DNA of 64,000 nucleotides from Adiantum capillus-veneris (GCA_014529385.2 CM043942.1:63645184-63709183), one strand, 5' to 3'. Shown: positions 1 through 12,902, counted from the stretch's first letter. Numbers and translations: made by a program. The notes: a model not told the origin generated them from the sequence alone.

Positions 1-2
1 GG

Positions 3-2809
3 AAGAATTTATTAGATTGGCATACACGGGCTTTAATGGTTGATTGGCCAAGAGTACCATGTTTAAATGCTTTACACCATGAGAAAATATTGGTCATAAC
101 TGCTATATTCCAATTTAAAACTCCTTAGGGGTAAGTTTTGTTTTTCACTTGTATAATTTTGTACCCAAATTACTCTGTTGATGGATTCTTGTTTTGGGCA
201 CAACAGTGGCCATGCTATGGAGATTATTGAAAGTCCTAAGCATCTCGACTGCAGCCTGTCGGAGATTTTGAGATTGCACCCCAAACACTCAATAATTCCC
301 AGCCCACAGCGATTTGCAGATGAGCAAATTGATTCAGACAAGGGAGGGGGTAAATCACCTAGATCTCCTTGGCGTTTGTCACCGATATCTCCCTTAAGAC
401 CATGGAGAAGTAGCCCAAAGGTTAGTCCAGGAGTAGAGCAAAAATTTGCAGATGAGCAAATTGATTCAGACAAGGGAGGGGGCAAATCACCTAGATCTCC
501 TTGGCATTTGTCACCGATATCTCCCTTAAGATCACGGAGAAGTAGCCCAAAGGTTAGTCCAGGAGTAGATTTTGCTCTGTGGTATGACCAACTCACAGAT
601 GGTTGTTTAAGCTCTATAAGCCAAGCAGGTGCAGCTAAAGATGGGGAGTCAGAGAAAATAATGGATGTTAGTGGAAAAGTGTATTCAAGTCCACCAAAAG
701 ATGAATGCCAGATCAACGGTAGTAATGAGGAACGCAGAAAAGGGTATCATGCTTCTGGGCTCCTTGAAAACAGAAAGGCGTTGCTACAGACTTCTAGCCA
801 CATCCAACTCACAAGCCATTTTCCACTGTTGTGTGTAAATCAAACAAGTGGTGGGCTGGGAGAGAAGCATGGCCAGGGGTTTGCTCACAAAGTAGTGTTA
901 GACGGGTGCTTGCCAATGCACTCCATGTCTTCAGTAGAAGAAGACACCGTAGCCTTGAAGCAGTCATCTAATTCTGAGCTTTCAAGTAATGTGGAGATCT
1001 TGTTGCAGAGAGAGGCAAATATACCTTTAGAAGAGAAACCTCAGAAAAAGTCTTTGTCAGAGCTCCTTAAATGTCCTGACCAGCAGCCATGTATTTTGAC
1101 TGGTGCTCAGGAAACAGATGAACTCGTTGTTGTTGATATATCTGTGCAAGAAGCGTTCAAGTTTAATGATTTCCATACCGGTTTTCTGTTTGAAGACAAA
1201 GCGATGGGTGATGCTTTACCTGTGAAAGCTACCGGTAATGGGGTTATTAACACTGACAAGGAGCAAATGCCTAGTTTGACTGTAGAATCAGTTGAGCTGC
1301 ACATAGATCCACCTGTGGTAGAGTCGGACATAATACCCTGCCTACAACAAGAGAATGTGCAGCACAATATCTTGCAGCCCTGTTTATCTACACATATCGT
1401 CACCCTTGAAGATGCAGATGAGAATTTAGCAGGTGAGCTACACCAGGGTTATCAGCTGTATTGTCATGTCGAAGGTTCAAAAGGCAGCCCAGTTAATGCA
1501 GGTCCACAATCAAGAGTTTCTGCTTCTCTACAGGAAAATGGGGCCACCTTTCCTTCACAATCGCCACTGGTTAGTTCCATCATATGTTTTTAGTTATTCT
1601 ACCTTATTGCGATGTCCTCTCTCCAAGTTTTCTTGTATTTGTTCTCGGTAGGAACGTTGCAGTGTTAATATTTGGTTCTAATAACATGAGTGCAATCTCT
1701 AGGATATTGTTATTAAAGCTCAGATTGTCCACTGCTGCAGCCCAGCATCCTAGCAGATGACCTCAGTGAGGATGAACAGAGGGAGGGTTGTCGGGACACG
1801 TGTTCTAAAAGACTTATCCAGGATCGACTAAAGAAAGGTTGTGCAGACACATTCATTGAAGTGTTGTGTGAAGAGCAGACCTCCAATCCGGTGGTGAGCC
1901 CTTCTTACGGCTTATTTAGGTTTTTTTTTTTTTTTTTTTTTGGTGTTCTTATATTAATTGTGAGGTTTGCAGATTTTTCCTGTTGTTCGCTTCTCCAAAG
2001 AAACAGGAATGAAATGTCCATCTGTGGAGGAAGAGACTGCATTGCCAGATTGTGCTCTCAAAGCTGTCTCTGTGGATAATTTAAGTGACAACATATCAAG
2101 TAAAGAGCTCAACCCACAGCCAGTACAAACCCTTCGTGATATATTCTTGCGAAGGTCTCCGAATTACCTGGAGTTAATTGATGCTGGATTTAAATGCAAT
2201 CTCATGCCATCGGTATCAGTAGCACCATCGTCGCCAGCATCGGCACCATTATCTTGTCTACTGCCTTCATCATCATCATTCCTTGTATCACCATCGTCTG
2301 TGCCTCTTTCTACAAAGTCGTCCTCGAAAGCATTTCCACCGTCACCATCATCGTCTTCATTATTGTTACCATCGTCACCGGGCATGTCTTTGTCGCTGCT
2401 TATGGACTTCAATGCACCGATGATGAAAAGATCAGACCCTTTTCAGTCTTCTTCAAAGCAGCAGGAGAACCTTCACCTGTTAGGGTTCAACTCCATAAGA
2501 GGTAATACCTTGAGCATTCATGACCAAGCAAAGGCACATGCACGGGCTGATCGGTTTATCATGGGAAAGCCCTCAAAGTTGTCAACCATCAGTAAAAAGC
2601 AGGAAATTCCCCCCTCTGAAGAGGGGAAAGGAGTTCAGGGGAAAGAGCAAGAAGCATGGAGGCCTTCTACCAGTCAATACCATGGTTCCCCTCTTATATT
2701 ATCTCCGCGCTCGATCCGAAAAGTCCTTTGGAAACCACGTAAAAGAATGCTGCTTTCACCTATACCTGAATTTTCCCCGGAACAATCTCCCGCCTCACTT
2801 TCTTCGTGA
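3..2809 (+). CDS. Unrecognised spliced gene, 3' part (four exons)
   Basis: I do not recognise the product. Exons read 3-130, 207-1569, 1741-1893 and 1973-2809, with introns starting GTAAGT, GTTAGT and GTGAGC and ending CAG. Phases close at every junction (2, 0, 0), which strongly supports one gene; about 826 codons are visible and the 5' end lies outside the window. The protein is hydrophilic and Ser/Pro-rich, with SPRSPW and RRSSPKVSP motifs in two tandem copies, a long Ser/Pro run at 2210-2400, and a basic C-terminus around RSIRKVLWKPRKRM that could be a nuclear or DNA-binding tail. The first exon has an in-frame TAG at 126-128, so this copy may be broken, alternatively spliced or start downstream. 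The last intron carries a T run at 1920-1941. A nuclear scaffold or cell-cycle protein is only a guess from composition. Confidence 0.7.
313..569 (+). repeat. 132-bp in-frame tandem duplication in coding exon
   Basis: Two adjacent copies (313-444 and 445-569) differ at only a few bases and keep the reading frame (44 codons). Each encodes the Ser/Pro motif block with SPRSPW and SPKVSPGV. Confidence 0.9.
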
Positions 2810-5680
2810 AGTAGAGGTCCATCACCTTAAATGTGTGTGCACACATGCATGCATACATGGGTGAGCATGTGTGACATACATGAATACCCAGTATAGAAAG
2901 TAAAAAGTTGTAATGTGATTGATAGCATACAGGTTTGATCTACTCCTAGCCAGAGCCTTTTGTGGATATAATAACACTTCTTGTTGAAGGATGCATTTGG
3001 AAGACTTGGATATAGTATTTGGGATGAACAAAGCAAGACCAGATTGTTGATCGGAGTTGAGCATATCCGGTCATTATTTACATATGTACTTTTCCTACTG
3101 GCTTGACTACACAAAAAATACTTTCCTTTCTTTAATGGCTCCCCCATCATACTCTTAAGGTAATGTGACAATCAGTTCTTGAAGGTTTTTACACTATTTT
3201 GTAGGTTTTCTCACCTTCAAACAGGTAAATCTCAAAATTTGTAGGTGGGATTACATTAAACCTTGGTTTTTTTGGAGCATTGCTTTGAGAGGGCGCAATA
3301 TAGCGCGCAACTTTGCAAGGTTATTCCCTTAAAGACAATTGAGAAAGACCTTCCAAGTAGAATCTGTGAGATTTCAAATTCAAGGCCTTCCACAGTTTAA
3401 CCACCTGGACTCATTTCTTTTCATATTCATTATTTTTCTAAGGTTTGAACCTACAACATTTTTTGACGAGAAATGAATTGGACCAACCTGCCATCCCTTA
3501 TAATTCAGGGTTTTCGCTGGTTTTATTTAGAGAAAGTGGCTTGACATCGAGCTTGCTCTTCCCTGCAGAAACTACTGCTTGCCATGGGGCGCAAAGAGAT
3601 CACCAATTGCCCTGGTTAAAGCACGCCAACACTTAGGTTGACGTCCTGCAATGTGCTCCAGATTTTTGGCAATCTGGGACCTCAGGATACGATCCCTTCT
3701 GTGTTGGACCATTCCCACGCCTGCAAGCATACATGGGCGGCAACAAGATAACACACTTTGCTTAGTTGTCCATCAAAGCATCGCGAAGGACGACGTCCGA
3801 TTCAAAAAGCCGATCTTCTCGTGAGGTTTTTCACCCATGCCACTTCTAAGACCCAACTTCTGAGGTGATTGCACTTGCAGAGAAGCCCTCACTTCGCATA
3901 TTCCGAAAATTGCTCAAAGCTTCCTTCCCTACTTGTATGAGACGTATCCTACAATCAATGGACTCCAACAAATACGTTCAAATAGAATTCTTAGGGGAAA
4001 GGTAAACCTTGAAACAGTTGTACAGGAAACCAGTCGGGTCGAAATCCAAAAGACTGCATCTTGATTAGGATGGTCGTTCATCGTTTGGCTACCATGATTA
4101 GTGTAACATTCATAACGAGGAAGTAGAGAGAGCAATTGGACAATGATTGAAGTAAAAAACTAATAACAATACTCGACAATGAAATGATCAATCAACACTG
4201 GAAATGTGTACAATGTATGGCCAAATAAGTAGCAGCAGAGCATATGGCTAGGAGGGTCACTAGCATCTTTTCTAAGGGTCAGTCAAGTGGTATCTCCCAA
4301 AGGCCAAGAGTGCCTCCATAGAAGGGGGCTCGATTTATGCAAGTAGGGGGAAAAAAATTGGCCTCTTGTGTAACTCACAATGCCATGTGTGTTAGACCAT
4401 GTGCCCTCGCATGCGTACATGATAAGTGGACTACTAATTGTACAAGAGGTGATACCTATAGAGGTTGGAGAGGTCTAGGCCAAAGGCCATATGCCAATAG
4501 TTAGAAATGCATTGTTCTCTTGGATGCATTCCTTGTCGACGAGGGTAGGGCTAGCAGCTCTAGGCTATTATGATTGGATGCAAAGGAAAGCCTTTTTTCT
4601 AAATATGTTTACCTATGACTGCAACTTGAAGGCCTATAACCTTATGATGACCTTCTTGCTTGAGATGCTATCATTGGATACATATGTTTCCAAGGCATAC
4701 TCCATCTTAACCCTAACCTTTCAACTGTTATCAAAGCCACATATTGGTTGGCATTTTTCATTCACACATCCAATGAGCCACTATCCTCCATAGTTTGTTA
4801 AGGAGTTGTAGGTGTCATATGCATTTAGTATTTGCATTAAACAATTTTCTCAAGCTAAATTGATTGGAAGCTTCCTCTTCCTCTTGCAATCAATTCAATC
4901 AAATTTCCCTTATTTAGAGTGCATTCGGTGTCAATCTTGCACGATTTTTTCTCCCTTAATTACTCCCTTCCTTTGCTCATGATCAAAAAGTTTCTTTGTG
5001 TGGAGATAGTGCCCAACGAGAGCCTTCTTTTGAGCTATTGAGGTCTAAAACGAAGGACCGTAACCTTTGATTAGCCCACTCTAATTTGTTTTTCTAAATA
5101 TAAGTATGTGTGGGAGCCTCTGTCAAGGCGAGCTGAAATTGCTTTTTTAGGCCCTCCACAACAAGATAAGGTGTGTGGCACCATGGCTAAGAGGTTTGAC
5201 TCTTAAATTTGGCATGGTGGGGTCTTAGGCTTGAATTGGCCGACTTTGTGAGTTGAACAAGTCAATGGATTTAAAAAACTAGCACTCAAAATATATTTGA
5301 TTTACTTGGAGGGTCCGCAAGTCGCCAAACCCTTTTGGTGCTAATGGACACGAAGCAACCTTCGGACAGCTAATCCCGCGCACTCGCTTACTTCCAAAAA
5401 TCTCTAACCTCTTAGAGGTGTTCTTACGGGCACAAAAACTAGAAGGGCCCCCAACACTCAAGCCTTATAAGGGGCTAGTTCCCCCCTTCATCACCACTAG
5501 CCTACCTAGGCCTGTTTTCCATGTTGTAGAATTTGTTATTGCTGCCTTCTCTCTCTCCAAGAGAGGATTCTAACCAAGGCAACTATTTTGAGATAGGATT
5601 TCAAAGGAGTTCAAAGTATTCAGGGTTTTAAAAGTATCTTGACTCCAAGCAAAGGCTTCTTTGGACACACCAAGCAAAGA

Positions 5681-5719
<39 letters not shown>

Positions 5720-5911
5720 GAAGCTTCGAAGAAACCCTAGACCTAGACCTGCCTGTGTCCCGCCCAGGATTAAGGGCGACCTGTGGAGGGGCGTTGAGCC
5801 CACAAGCTCGCCTGCAGTCACAATTTACGCATCCTCTCGGAGTTCAACCTACATCCCTCTCGCTCAAACACTTAGGCCGCTCTCCCAACTGGCTCTCCCA
5901 ACCCACTGCGT
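2810..5911. other. Intergenic stretch without recognisable gene
   Basis: No reading frame here resembles a known family, and no splice-linked frames were found. It holds the 3' flank of the upstream gene, AT-rich unique-looking DNA and a short (CT)n tract at 5687-5711, and ends at the left target site of the LTR element. Confidence 0.5.
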
Positions 5912-6570
5912 TGTCGTGCAACTCCGCTTCCATGATGGAAAAAATAGAAGAGAAATGCAAGCTAAGCTTCTTTGAACCCTACACATTTACTAAGCAGTGT
6001 TGAGGGCTTGCTAACAGGCCAAGTTTAATGATTAGTGTATGCCAGATGCGGCTTTAAAGGGCCAACGAATTCCTTAATGATGCTAAAAAGGAGTATGCTT
6101 GAAGCGAGCACAGATGAGAGATTAAGATCTAGAACTGTAATGCTTGAAGTGCTTTACCGGCCTGTCTTTACGGCTCTTCGATTGGAGCTACGATGCAAAA
6201 GTTAAGTCGATTGCAGATCTGTACCGGATTGGGCAATTGCAGTTGAGGGGACAAAAATGAAGTGAATTCATGGGCCTGAGGTGCTCACTCTGTGGAGCAC
6301 ATCGATCTTTTTGGATCAGTGATCGGAGTCGTGGTTGCCACCAAGATATTGGCCATTAAAGATTCACTGGGGGGCGGTTCCATACTAGTCCGTACTAGTT
6401 TGGTCCGCTCGAATGATATGCCATCTGGAAATTTTACAGCCTCAACAGGGTTTGTATGCGTTTTATGTAGTTTGAGAAGTCTAAGGGATTTACGGCTTGT
6501 CAGGCGGAGTCCGGCTTGATGAGATAATACGGCTTGAGGCCGGTGTTAGTTGTCGGCATTGCTGAGCTGG

Positions 6571-6723
6571 GTAATTTTGGCATTATTTGAGAAGCTGATA
6601 CAAGCTATAAACAACCGAGTGCGAAGGGAATGCCTTTCGGCAAGTGCAATCACCTATACGTGCATCTTAGGATCATGTAGCATTATTCAAGATGCTGGTT
6701 TGGACAGTAAAATTCACGAAGAT
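6571..6723 (+). pseudogene. PPR gene fragment inside left LTR
   Basis: The frame reads ALFEKLIQ, then SASAITYTCILGSCSII and DSKIHED, which matches the end of one pentatricopeptide repeat and the start of the next in plant PLS-class PPR proteins. It is cut by the deletion relative to the right LTR. The same fragment lies in the other LTR, so it was captured before the last transposition. It has no start codon or flanking repeats of its own and is surely non-functional. Confidence 0.7.
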
Positions 6724-7249
6724 AATGCCTTGCCCGATAATGCATGCCAAATGTGATGCCTTCTACTGCGAAGCAATGCCTCGGACGAAGTGTGCATTCC
6801 AATTATGGAGTGTTCATAAGGCCGCCCATAAGCCCATAACCTAAAGGCTGCCCTCCCATGACCTAAAGAGGGGTGGTCACCCAATTAAAGGGTTATTTGA
6901 TGTGAAAAGAAAGAAAAATAAAAGGAGGCCATGGCGTGGCAGCGGGAGAGCGCAGGAGGGATAAGCGAGCTTGCGCAGGGCTGGGGAGAGCTCGGTTGAG
7001 CACGGTGAAGACAGAGAAAGCCACTGGCTCGCCACGGCACTCAACTTTGGCTATGGCGTTGGTCGTTTTCGCCCACCCAAGATCCGACGATGCCTCGTCA
7101 TCATGAGGCCTTTCCACCTAGCAAAAACAACGGCGCCGTCGTTGCTTAGGGGGAAGAGGAGCTTTGATAAAAGAAAGTGAGGGTATTGAGAGGGGAAGAA
7201 TAAAAACGAGAGGAGCAAGAGGAAGCAAGGGCTTCGAAGGTCAAAGGCC

Positions 7250-7288
7250 CACTCTCTCTCTCTCGTCCTCGGTTAGGAGGAAAGGGAG

Positions 7289-7329
<41 letters not shown>

Positions 7330-7352
7330 TCCTCGGTTAGGAGCAAAGGGAG

Positions 7353-7415
<63 letters not shown>

Positions 7416-7506
7416 CTTGGCTAGCAAAGCTCAAAGGGAGGAGGTGAAGAAAAGCACAAAGCAAAGGCTCTCTCTCTCTGGAGAAGGAGAAGCAAGACAA
7501 GGAGAA

Positions 7507-7592
<86 letters not shown>
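7250..7592 (+). repeat. (CT)n microsatellite cluster in left LTR
   Basis: Three or four CT tracts up to about 80 bp, separated by a duplicated linker containing CGTCCTCGG. Homologous shorter tracts lie in the right LTR, so length changed after insertion. Confidence 0.95.
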
Positions 7593-7595
<3 letters not shown>

Positions 7596-8012
7596 CATAA
7601 GGCGAGCAACGTGATTAAAAAGGCAAGGGAAAAACAAGGTTAAGCAAGGAGAAGGAGTAGTGTAGAGAGCTCTTGAAAGCAGTTGAAGCGGCAAGCGAAA
7701 AATCTTCTTCATCGATATCAGTATGAAGGTTGATTAATCATCTTATTAAGTCTCGGTGTCGCTAATGGCCTGGTTAATCCTGTAAAATGGGAGCTTAAAC
7801 TCCTAGTTAGCAGATGATCCAAGTGACAGTGCTGTTAATAGCCCACCTTGGCTAAGGACTAAGTTGTACTCAAAGAATTATTCAATTAATTGATGATCAC
7901 GGTGATTACGAGATCTTTCAGTGTGTGCCGTTCTCTCTCTTTCACACCTCCCACAGCCAGAGGCTCGACGCGTGCCCGGCTCACGTTTCGAACACATATC
8001 TCCTGACATCTT

Positions 8013-8028
8013 TGGTGAACCCGACACC
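8013..8028 (+). other. Candidate primer binding site
   Basis: TGGTGAACCCGACACC lies 4 bp after the left LTR, where a tRNA primer site is expected. It begins with TGG (complement of CCA) but is not the tRNA-Met site; I cannot assign the tRNA. Confidence 0.5.
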
Positions 8029-8034
8029 AAATGA

Positions 8035-8383
8035 GCCAGGGTGGGAGGTAAAGATCGAGAATTTAGAGCAGATGATGAGGATAATTTCAGAGTTAAGTGC
8101 AAACGGTTTTGATGATAAGTCAATAGTTCCAAATTTTTTGAAGATGCTTCAATTGGCTCAAGGATCTCTGCTTGAAATGGAGACCGTAAAGAAGAAAAAT
8201 CAAATGGATGAAGCTTTGGATGCAGCTTTAGATGCGGTATCTGATGAGAGGCGAGTCTTCGAAGGTTATGATCCAAAGGGCTACCTAGAGTGTTATGAGA
8301 TGGAAACCAAGTTAAGAGGGATACCTGAAGAGTTAATGGTCAGATATTTTGAGCAGTTAGTGAGTTCAAATCTCAAAGAGTAG
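8035..8383 (+). pseudogene. gag-like N-terminal frame of the LTR element
   Basis: This is the first frame after the primer site. It stays open for about 115 codons across the start of the internal region (the frame runs back into the LTR) and ends at a TAG; coding-like sequence continues briefly after it. The product is acidic and helical, with EQMMRIISELSANGF and RGIPEELMVRYFEQLV, the latter resembling the segment of plant retroelement gag proteins that precedes the zinc knuckle. No CCHC knuckle is visible. Position argues for gag; sequence alone is weak. Confidence 0.4.
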
Positions 8384-8819
8384 ATTCAAGAGGTTACCGA
8401 AGCGTGCAACGACAACATGGAATAATTTCAAAGAAGCTATTGTATAGGTAAGTTATGAAAATTATGAAAGCTATCAAGAATAGAGTTCAAGTCTACCAAA
8501 CTATGCAGATATTCGAGGACAAGTACGATTAAAATTAGAAGTTGTGAGTATGTGCTAACGATTTTAAATAAATGCCTATTGGTACGAATCTTGCGAGATC
8601 CTTGATAGCGTGACTTGCAAGACGAAGTGGCCAGAGGCATAAGACAGGCATAAGACGAAGTGGCGACAAGGGAAAGATAATCTCGCAGTGGCCACAAGAC
8701 GAAGTGGCGATAGGCGGAACAGCGAGAGCATCTCCTCTTTTTAAATTAAGGCGGTCGTGTACACCGAGCAGCCATGGACGTCATGGTTCGCGCAAAAGTC
8801 TTCTACACACGACGTTCGT

Positions 8820-8830
8820 GGTTCGAATCC
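8820..8830 (+). promoter_or_regulatory. B-box-like motif (GGTTCGAATCC)
   Basis: This matches the consensus internal B box of tRNA genes exactly. I could not fold a full tRNA around it, so it may be a tRNA relic, a tRNA-derived SINE piece or chance. Confidence 0.3.
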
Positions 8831-8932
8831 AAGAGTTGCATTACAGTTTTACTCAGCATAGCCTAGAATGCGTGGAATCTTGAGGCACCCACAAAGATTC
8901 GGGCTAATAGAATAACGAACCTATGAGAAGCT

Positions 8933-9660
8933 GTGATTGATGAGTGTATTGTACAAGATGCTACCTTCTTACAGGCTAATGATGAAGACATAGTTAAAGT
9001 TATGTATCAAAAGTTGGGTTTTGTAGATGATTCCATGCATGAAGTAGAAGTCTTTGAGGGTGAGGCTTTACAGCTTCAGGATACACAGGGTGAATTTTGC
9101 AAAGAATCTACACGTGCAGTTCAAGATACACAGGATGAATTTTGCAAAGAGCCTATACATGTAGTACAGGAGGAAAAAGAAATCGGGGGATTAAAACAAT
9201 GAAGTGGCTAAAGGTCAAGAAGAACTTGTGCAAACGAATGAGTGCAATCATATTCAAGTAGACATGCATGAAGATTCGGTTTTAACTGATACTTTTGCTA
9301 TTGACTCAGTATTAGAGCAAAACTTTTCTGGTACAGATTCTACCATAGAGTTGATTGATGATACATATGTTATAGGTCACAACAGTGCTGCTGTTGAGAG
9401 CAGCAGGACCATGGATTTGGGTATACTAGATTTGCCAAATTTGGATACCAGATTTTGAGGACTTGGTTAAGCAAGAGTATGTGCTTGAAGATATGAAAAA
9501 TGTTGATTCAGAGGGGGTGCAGACTCCTTCATTGAAAATTTGTTGTGAAGACAAGCTACCAAAGTGGAAAATTGGTCTTCAATGTGATGATGATGAATCA
9601 GAGGGGGTGCAGACTCCTTCTTTGACAAGTTTCTGTGACCTAGAGCTACTAATCTGGTAG
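8933..9660 (+). pseudogene. Acidic frames in LTR element interior
   Basis: Three short frames in different phases (8933-9202, 9204-9458, 9463-9660) follow almost end to end, as expected of one older reading frame broken by small indels. All are acidic and contain internal repeats: a module with DTQ(G/D)EFCKE occurs twice, and the DNA block CAGAGGGGGTGCAGACTCC occurs at 9509 and 9599. I do not recognise a family, and no enzyme motif is present. Confidence 0.4.
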
Positions 9661-9899
9661 ACTGATTCTGAATTTGCTGATGATTTAAAGGGGGAGCAAA
9701 CTTCTTCTCTATCAAAAATTTGTGACACATGGCTCACACTATGGCAGAATGATCATAAACTTGATGATGCTCATTCGAAGGGGTGCATAGTGAAGTGCAA
9801 TCTCTTGATGTTGAATATGATTGGTTTCATTGTGCCGATTATACAAATAGGGCAATAGATGAAATTTTCAATGTGCATGCCGAACTTTGTGCTACATAA

Positions 9900-10738
9900 G
9901 TGCAAAGATATTTGGATGAGGGTGAAAGACTTGAAGAGCAATTTATAGCAGACGTATTTAATATGCATGTTATATATGGAAATCTTAGTTTACAACAGCG
10001 TAAGATGTGTAGGATGGAAGAACCTTCTGAAGCGGTGGACCTAGCTTATTGGACGAAGCTTTGGAAGGGTTCTCAATTACAGATGCTAAGGATACCAATT
10101 AATCTAGATTCATGTATGAGCAATTTTGTTCAGATGTAGCTGATGATGAACTTATGTAGTTATTGGATGATGCTCTACTTGATTTTGAGCCTCTACAAGA
10201 TAGAGAATTGTTTTCTGATGTATCTTGCGAGCCTAATGAAGAGGATTTTGTTAGAGACTTGATGTATTCAGATATGCATGATTCGGATTCCAATACTAGC
10301 GAGAGTGAAGGTGCACTACCAATGCTTTTACCTGTGATTGATGATTGACAATTGGATGAGCCAATTGCACAGGGGATATGGCAGTATATCTGGGATCTGA
10401 TGTTACCCTATGATGTAGGGGATTTTGAGCTAGCTTTTGATCCAGGAGGGGACATATATATGCATGGTCCGGGGCAATTGATTTATATGCCATATGATCC
10501 AGGTGGTTTTCATGAAGATTTGTGGGCTGATTTATGTTTATGCTATAATGATTGGAAATTATTTTGTTTTTCCTATGATCCTAGAGGATGGTGCAAAATT
10601 TTTAAAGGAATGATCACACTGAGACAAATGATTGGTTTCGCATTTGGTCATGGGGCTACTAAAGTGCAAAGTTGTAGATTTGAAGAGTACCGGTTATCTG
10701 GTGTAGCAGGTTGCATGGTACAAGGTTTGGTTTTCTAG
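9900..10738 (+). pseudogene. Asp/Gly/Tyr-rich frames in LTR element interior
   Basis: Frames 9900-10139, 10163-10348 and 10352-10738 continue the broken interior coding sequence. The last is rich in short repeats of the type (Y/F)DPGG(D/F), with PYDVGDFELAFDPGG and YMPYDPGGFHED. This resembles no reverse transcriptase, integrase or protease. It may be a low-complexity structural protein or an old transduced sequence; function unknown. Confidence 0.35.
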
Positions 10739-11239
10739 ATTATGCTGAGTCAGAAGAGTTTTTGGTTATGCGTTCAATAAGATTACATGGTTAGCTTCCA
10801 ATTGACTTCTTTGAACAATTGATGAAGTATCTTCACATATTTTGAGTTGGTTCTGCTACCAGAACTTAAAGTAAAGGATTGGACGGCCATTCCATGTGCA
10901 GACAGAGTAAGGCCTGCTTGAGCTTTACATGGTTCCCTAAAGCGAGCTTGATGATCAAGCCGTGTGCATCATTAACTGGAGCAATTGAGTCCGACAGGTT
11001 CACTTAACAAGTTTTTCATAATTGAATGCTAGTTTGAAGATACGGAAGATACAATTCAAAGATTTTTGATGGGCAACTACCTAATGATTAAGCTAGAGAA
11101 TTGATGATAGGGTATAAGCTTTATTTTATTTTTCATATGTTTACCAATTATGTGAGTCTGATGATGGCAAAGAGCTTAAAGTACCTAAAGCAGATGCAGA
11201 TTGAAGTGCAGATGGCACAGATCGGAGGCTATGCAGGTT

Positions 11240-11252
11240 CAGAGGGGGTGAA
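11240..11252 (+). other. Polypurine tract of LTR element
   Basis: CAGAGGGGGTGAA directly precedes the right LTR, the position where plus-strand priming is expected. Confidence 0.6.
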
Positions 11253-12705
11253 TGTCGTGCACCTCCGCTTCCATGAAGGAAAAAAGAGAAGAGAAATGCA
11301 AGCTAAGCTTCTTTGAAGCCTACACATTTACTAAGTAGTGATGAGAGCTTGCTAACAGTCCAAGTTTGATGATTAGTGTATGCCAGATGCGGCTTTAAAG
11401 GGCCAACAGATGCCTTAATAATGCTAAAAAGGAGTATGCTTGAAGCAAGCAAAAATGGGAGATTATGATCTAGAACTGTAGTGCTTGAAGTGCTCTACTG
11501 GCTTGTCTTTAAAACTCGTTGATTGGAGCTACGATGCAAAAGTTATGACAATTTGAAGTTTAAGTCGATTGTAGATCCACACCGGATTGGGCAACTACAA
11601 CAACTGAGGGGACAAAAATGAAGTGAATGCACGGGCTTGGAGTGCTCACTTTGTGGAACACATTGATCTTTACGGACCAGTGATCGGAGTCATGGTTGCC
11701 AAGATATTGGCCATTAAAGATTAACCGGGGGCCGGTTCTGTACTAGTCTGGTCCGCTCGACCGGTGTGCCATCTGGGAATTTTACAGTCTCAGCAGGGTT
11801 TGTATGCATTTTATGCAGTTTGAGAAGTCTAAAGGGATTTACGTCTTGTCAAGAAGAGTCTAGCTTGATGAGATAATATGGCTTGAGGCCGGTGTCAGTT
11901 GTCGGCACTGCTGAGCTGGGTAATTTTGACATTATCTTAGAAGCTGATACAAGCTATAAACAACCGAGTGCAAAGGGAATGCCTTCCGGCAAGTGCAGTC
12001 ACCTATACGTGCATCTTAGGAGCATGTAGCATTATTCGAGATGCTGGTATGGACAATAAAATTCACGAAGATATTGTTAGTCAAGGACTCTTGGGGGAAG
12101 ATGTCGTGCTCATCAAGTTTTTTGATATTCACTTACAATAGGCAGTGCCTTGCCCGATAATGCATGCCAAATGTGATGCCTTCTATTGTGAAGCGATGAC
12201 TTGGATGAAGTGTGCATTCCAATTATGGAGTGTTCATAAGGCCGCCCATAAGCCCATAACCTAAAGGCCGCCCATCCATGACCTAAAGATGGGTAGTCAC
12301 CCAATTAAAGGGTTATTTGAGTGTGAAAAGAAAGAAAAATAAAAGGAGGCCATGGCGTGGCAGCGGGCAGAGCGCAGGAGGGAGAAGCAAGCTCGCGCAG
12401 GGCAGGGGAGAGCTCGGTTGAGCATGACGAAGAAGGATAAAGTCACCGGCTCGCCACGATGCTCAACTTTGGTGCTGGTGTCGGCCGGTTTCTCACACCC
12501 AAGATCCGACGCTGCCACGTCATCATGGGGCCTTCCCACCTAGCAACGACGGTGCCGTAGTTGCTTAGGGGGAAGAGGGGCTTTAATAAAAGAAAGCGAG
12601 GGTGTTGAGAGGGGAAGAATAAAAATGAGAGGAGCAAGAGGAAGCAAGGGCTTCAAACGGCAAAGGCCCACTCTCTCTCTTGTCCTCGGTTAGGAGCAAA
12701 GGAAG

Positions 12706-12746
<41 letters not shown>

Positions 12747-12837
12747 CTCGGCTAGCAAAGCTCGAAGGGAGGAGATGAAGAAAAGCACAAAGCAAAGGCT
12801 CTCTCACTCTCCAGAAGGAGAAGCAAAGCAAGCGAAG

Positions 12838-12902
<65 letters not shown>

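Larger units (their letters stand above)
5912..8008 (+). repeat. Left (5') LTR
   Basis: Begins TGTCGTGCA and ends CTCCTGACA. It carries a PPR-derived fragment, several (CT)n tracts at 7250-7592, and lacks about 72 bp (after 6723) that the right LTR retains. Confidence 0.9.

Noticed and set aside
2164-2505. Acidic minus-strand frame and a hydrophobic plus-strand frame with apparent membrane segments
   Set aside because: Both are shadows of the Ser/Pro-rich exon 1973-2809, made from its ATC/TCA-type codons.
7146-7712. Several overlapping open frames of alternating Ser-Leu or Glu-Arg on both strands
   Set aside because: They are translations of (CT)n/(GA)n repeats, which are open in most frames; the same applies at 12583-13032, 20435-20943, 24000-24329, 27189-28202, 32783-33172 and 59085-59239.
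8760-8850. Complete tRNA gene around the B-box-like motif
   Set aside because: Neither an acceptor stem nor an anticodon arm can be folded; only the B box matches.
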